DNA of 26,144 bases from Sporothrix humicola (lineage: Eukaryota; Ascomycota; Sordariomycetes; Ophiostomatales; Ophiostomataceae): NCBI GenBank assembly GCA_021396245.1, contig WNYE01000165.1:1-26144 (forward strand). The letters run 5' to 3'. Below, piece by piece: positions 25,164 to 26,144 of the stretch. The translations under genes and the position numbers were made by a program. The notes under the pieces are model-generated. The model did no database searches and was not told the DNA's origin. It worked only from the letters and a program-made list of their open reading frames with translations. Position 1 is the stretch's first letter. Each line of letters opens with the position of its first letter.

Positions 25164-25756
25164 CTTCTTCCAGCCACCTTCGCAGTGCCACCGTATCGAT
25201 CGATGGACTCCTCATCGAGACACACTTTACGCGTATCCATTTCACCTTCTAGAAGCAGACGTTGGCCACCAACAGCGTCACCACACTCGGGCCAAGCATC
25301 GCCAACTAGGGAGGATCTCTTCTAAAAGCAACTGTTGGCCCTGCCACACCTGCCACGTGCAGTTTTGTGGTGGCGAAGGAACGAATTGAACAATCGATCG
25401 TGAGGGGAAGACATGTTGTTGAGACGCAGAAAGTATGCACGAAATGCAGAAAGTAGAAAAAGGCCGACAGGGAGACTCCCACGGAGAATTTACGAAAATG
25501 GAAATGAAAGTGGAAGAACGAAAAGGCCAAGAGCAGTAGGGCAGACAGAAGATTCCACATTGCAGACTGCAAAAGCACGTCCATGCGCATCAACAGTCAA
25601 CGAATCGGTGAATTGGTATCGCACTGGGCGAATTGCAGGTGAGACTGCACTGCAGACTGCAGAAAAGAAAGAATGATCCGGCGCCGAGATGCCCAGCAGA
25701 GAAAAGAGATATACAAAAGTAATGCACGTCTTTAACGCCTTTATTAGAACTGGCAT

Positions 25757-25786
25757 TGACAGTGACAGTGACGGTGACAGTGACAA
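25757..25786. repeat. TGACAG hexamer repeat, five units
   Basis: Five tandem hexamers; units 1, 2 and 4 are TGACAG, unit 3 is TGACGG and unit 5 is TGACAA. Non-coding microsatellite. Confidence 0.8.
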
Positions 25787-26034
25787 CTAGCGGGGTCAGA
25801 TGTCAGTCAAGAACGGTCGCACAGCATGATGGGGCTAGCTGGACTGGTGGTGGAAATGCGTCGCCAAGAAGATTGTCTTTGACGTCTGACTTCAACTCGT
25901 CACGTCGTGTCTGGCTGGATTGTTTCAATATGATATTTCTTTCTTTATTCGAATTTGTGAATGACTTTCAATTTCATGGGAATTTTTGCATAATTATTCG
26001 AGAATTTTTAGACTTTTCCTTTTTTGAAATTTTG

Positions 26035-26073
<39 letters not shown>

Positions 26074-26144
26074 AAATTAAAAAATATTTTGGCCCGGAAA
26101 TAAAACCCCGAAAGTTACCAAATGAATTGCTCCGGTGATTTAAC
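26035..26144. repeat. Poly-A run and anomalous right edge
   Basis: About 37 consecutive A residues (26035-26071), then AT-rich bases and 54 nt of sequence with unusual doublets and runs. This mirrors the left edge and looks like a contig end with low base accuracy. Confidence 0.65.

Larger units (their letters stand above)
22389..26034. other. 3.6-kb intergenic/terminal stretch, no gene recognised
   Basis: Starts with the methyltransferase upstream region, then GA-rich blocks on the plus strand (about 22740-22920, 23040-23200, 23360-23480, 24300-24440, 25030-25170), a TTTGCGC repeat (23899-23940), CAGAAT-type repeats (about 25126-25163) and a TGACAG repeat (25757-25786). Frames on both strands overlap and are Ser/Leu/Phe or Lys/Arg/Glu biased, as expected from GA/CT skew. 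None has a recognised domain. Confidence 0.55.

Noticed and set aside
23899..25786. Short direct repeats considered as a CRISPR array
   Set aside because: Units are 6-12 bp without unique spacers of constant length, and the host is eukaryotic.

Overview
The window reads as nuclear DNA of a filamentous ascomycete (Pezizomycotina, probably Sordariomycetes; class is a guess). The signs are short 49-59 nt introns with GTAAGT/GTAGGT donors and CTAAC branch sites, GC-rich C-ending codons, long GA-rich intergenic stretches, and families that are typically fungal (seven-helix rhodopsin-like membrane protein, Zn(II)2Cys6 regulator, LaeA-like methyltransferase). Both ends (about 1-146 and 26035-26144) are A/T homopolymers followed or preceded by odd sequence, which looks like contig edges.

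Eight protein genes are supported. From left to right: a DUF1479 putative Fe(II)/2-oxoglutarate oxygenase (942-2368, +, one intron); a rhodopsin-like seven-transmembrane protein (5398-6898, +, one intron, start uncertain); a cyclase-family metal hydrolase (7159-8142, -); a zinc alcohol dehydrogenase (8972-10012, -); an AtuA/DUF1446 protein (10665-12572, -); a Zn(II)2Cys6 transcription factor transcribed divergently from it (14435-17368, +); a glutathione-dependent formaldehyde-activating enzyme (17637-18218, -); and a four-exon LaeA-like methyltransferase with a Pro/Gln-rich N-terminus (20612-22388, -). Long gene-free stretches (2369-5397, 18219-20611, 22389-26144) hold GA-rich or CT-rich tracts and several degenerate mini- and microsatellites. 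No tRNA, rRNA, transposon gene or CRISPR array was seen.

The most interesting signal is regulatory. By eye, every non-coding CCGCGG hexamer lies upstream of DUF1479 (two), cyclase (two), alcohol dehydrogenase (one), or in the AtuA/transcription-factor divergent intergenic region (two). Three of them belong to a longer shared element, (G/A)GGGGAAG or GCGGGGAAG followed after 2-7 nt by TAACCGCGG. A further GCGGGGAAG lies upstream of the rhodopsin-like gene. This suggests that oxygenase, cyclase, dehydrogenase, AtuA protein and perhaps the membrane protein form a co-regulated, probably catabolic cluster with its own Zn(II)2Cys6 regulator. The substrate is unknown: AtuA homology hints at isoprenoid/acyl-CoA chemistry, but no acyl-CoA carboxylase is present here. 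The formaldehyde enzyme and methyltransferase lack the element and may be outside the regulon.
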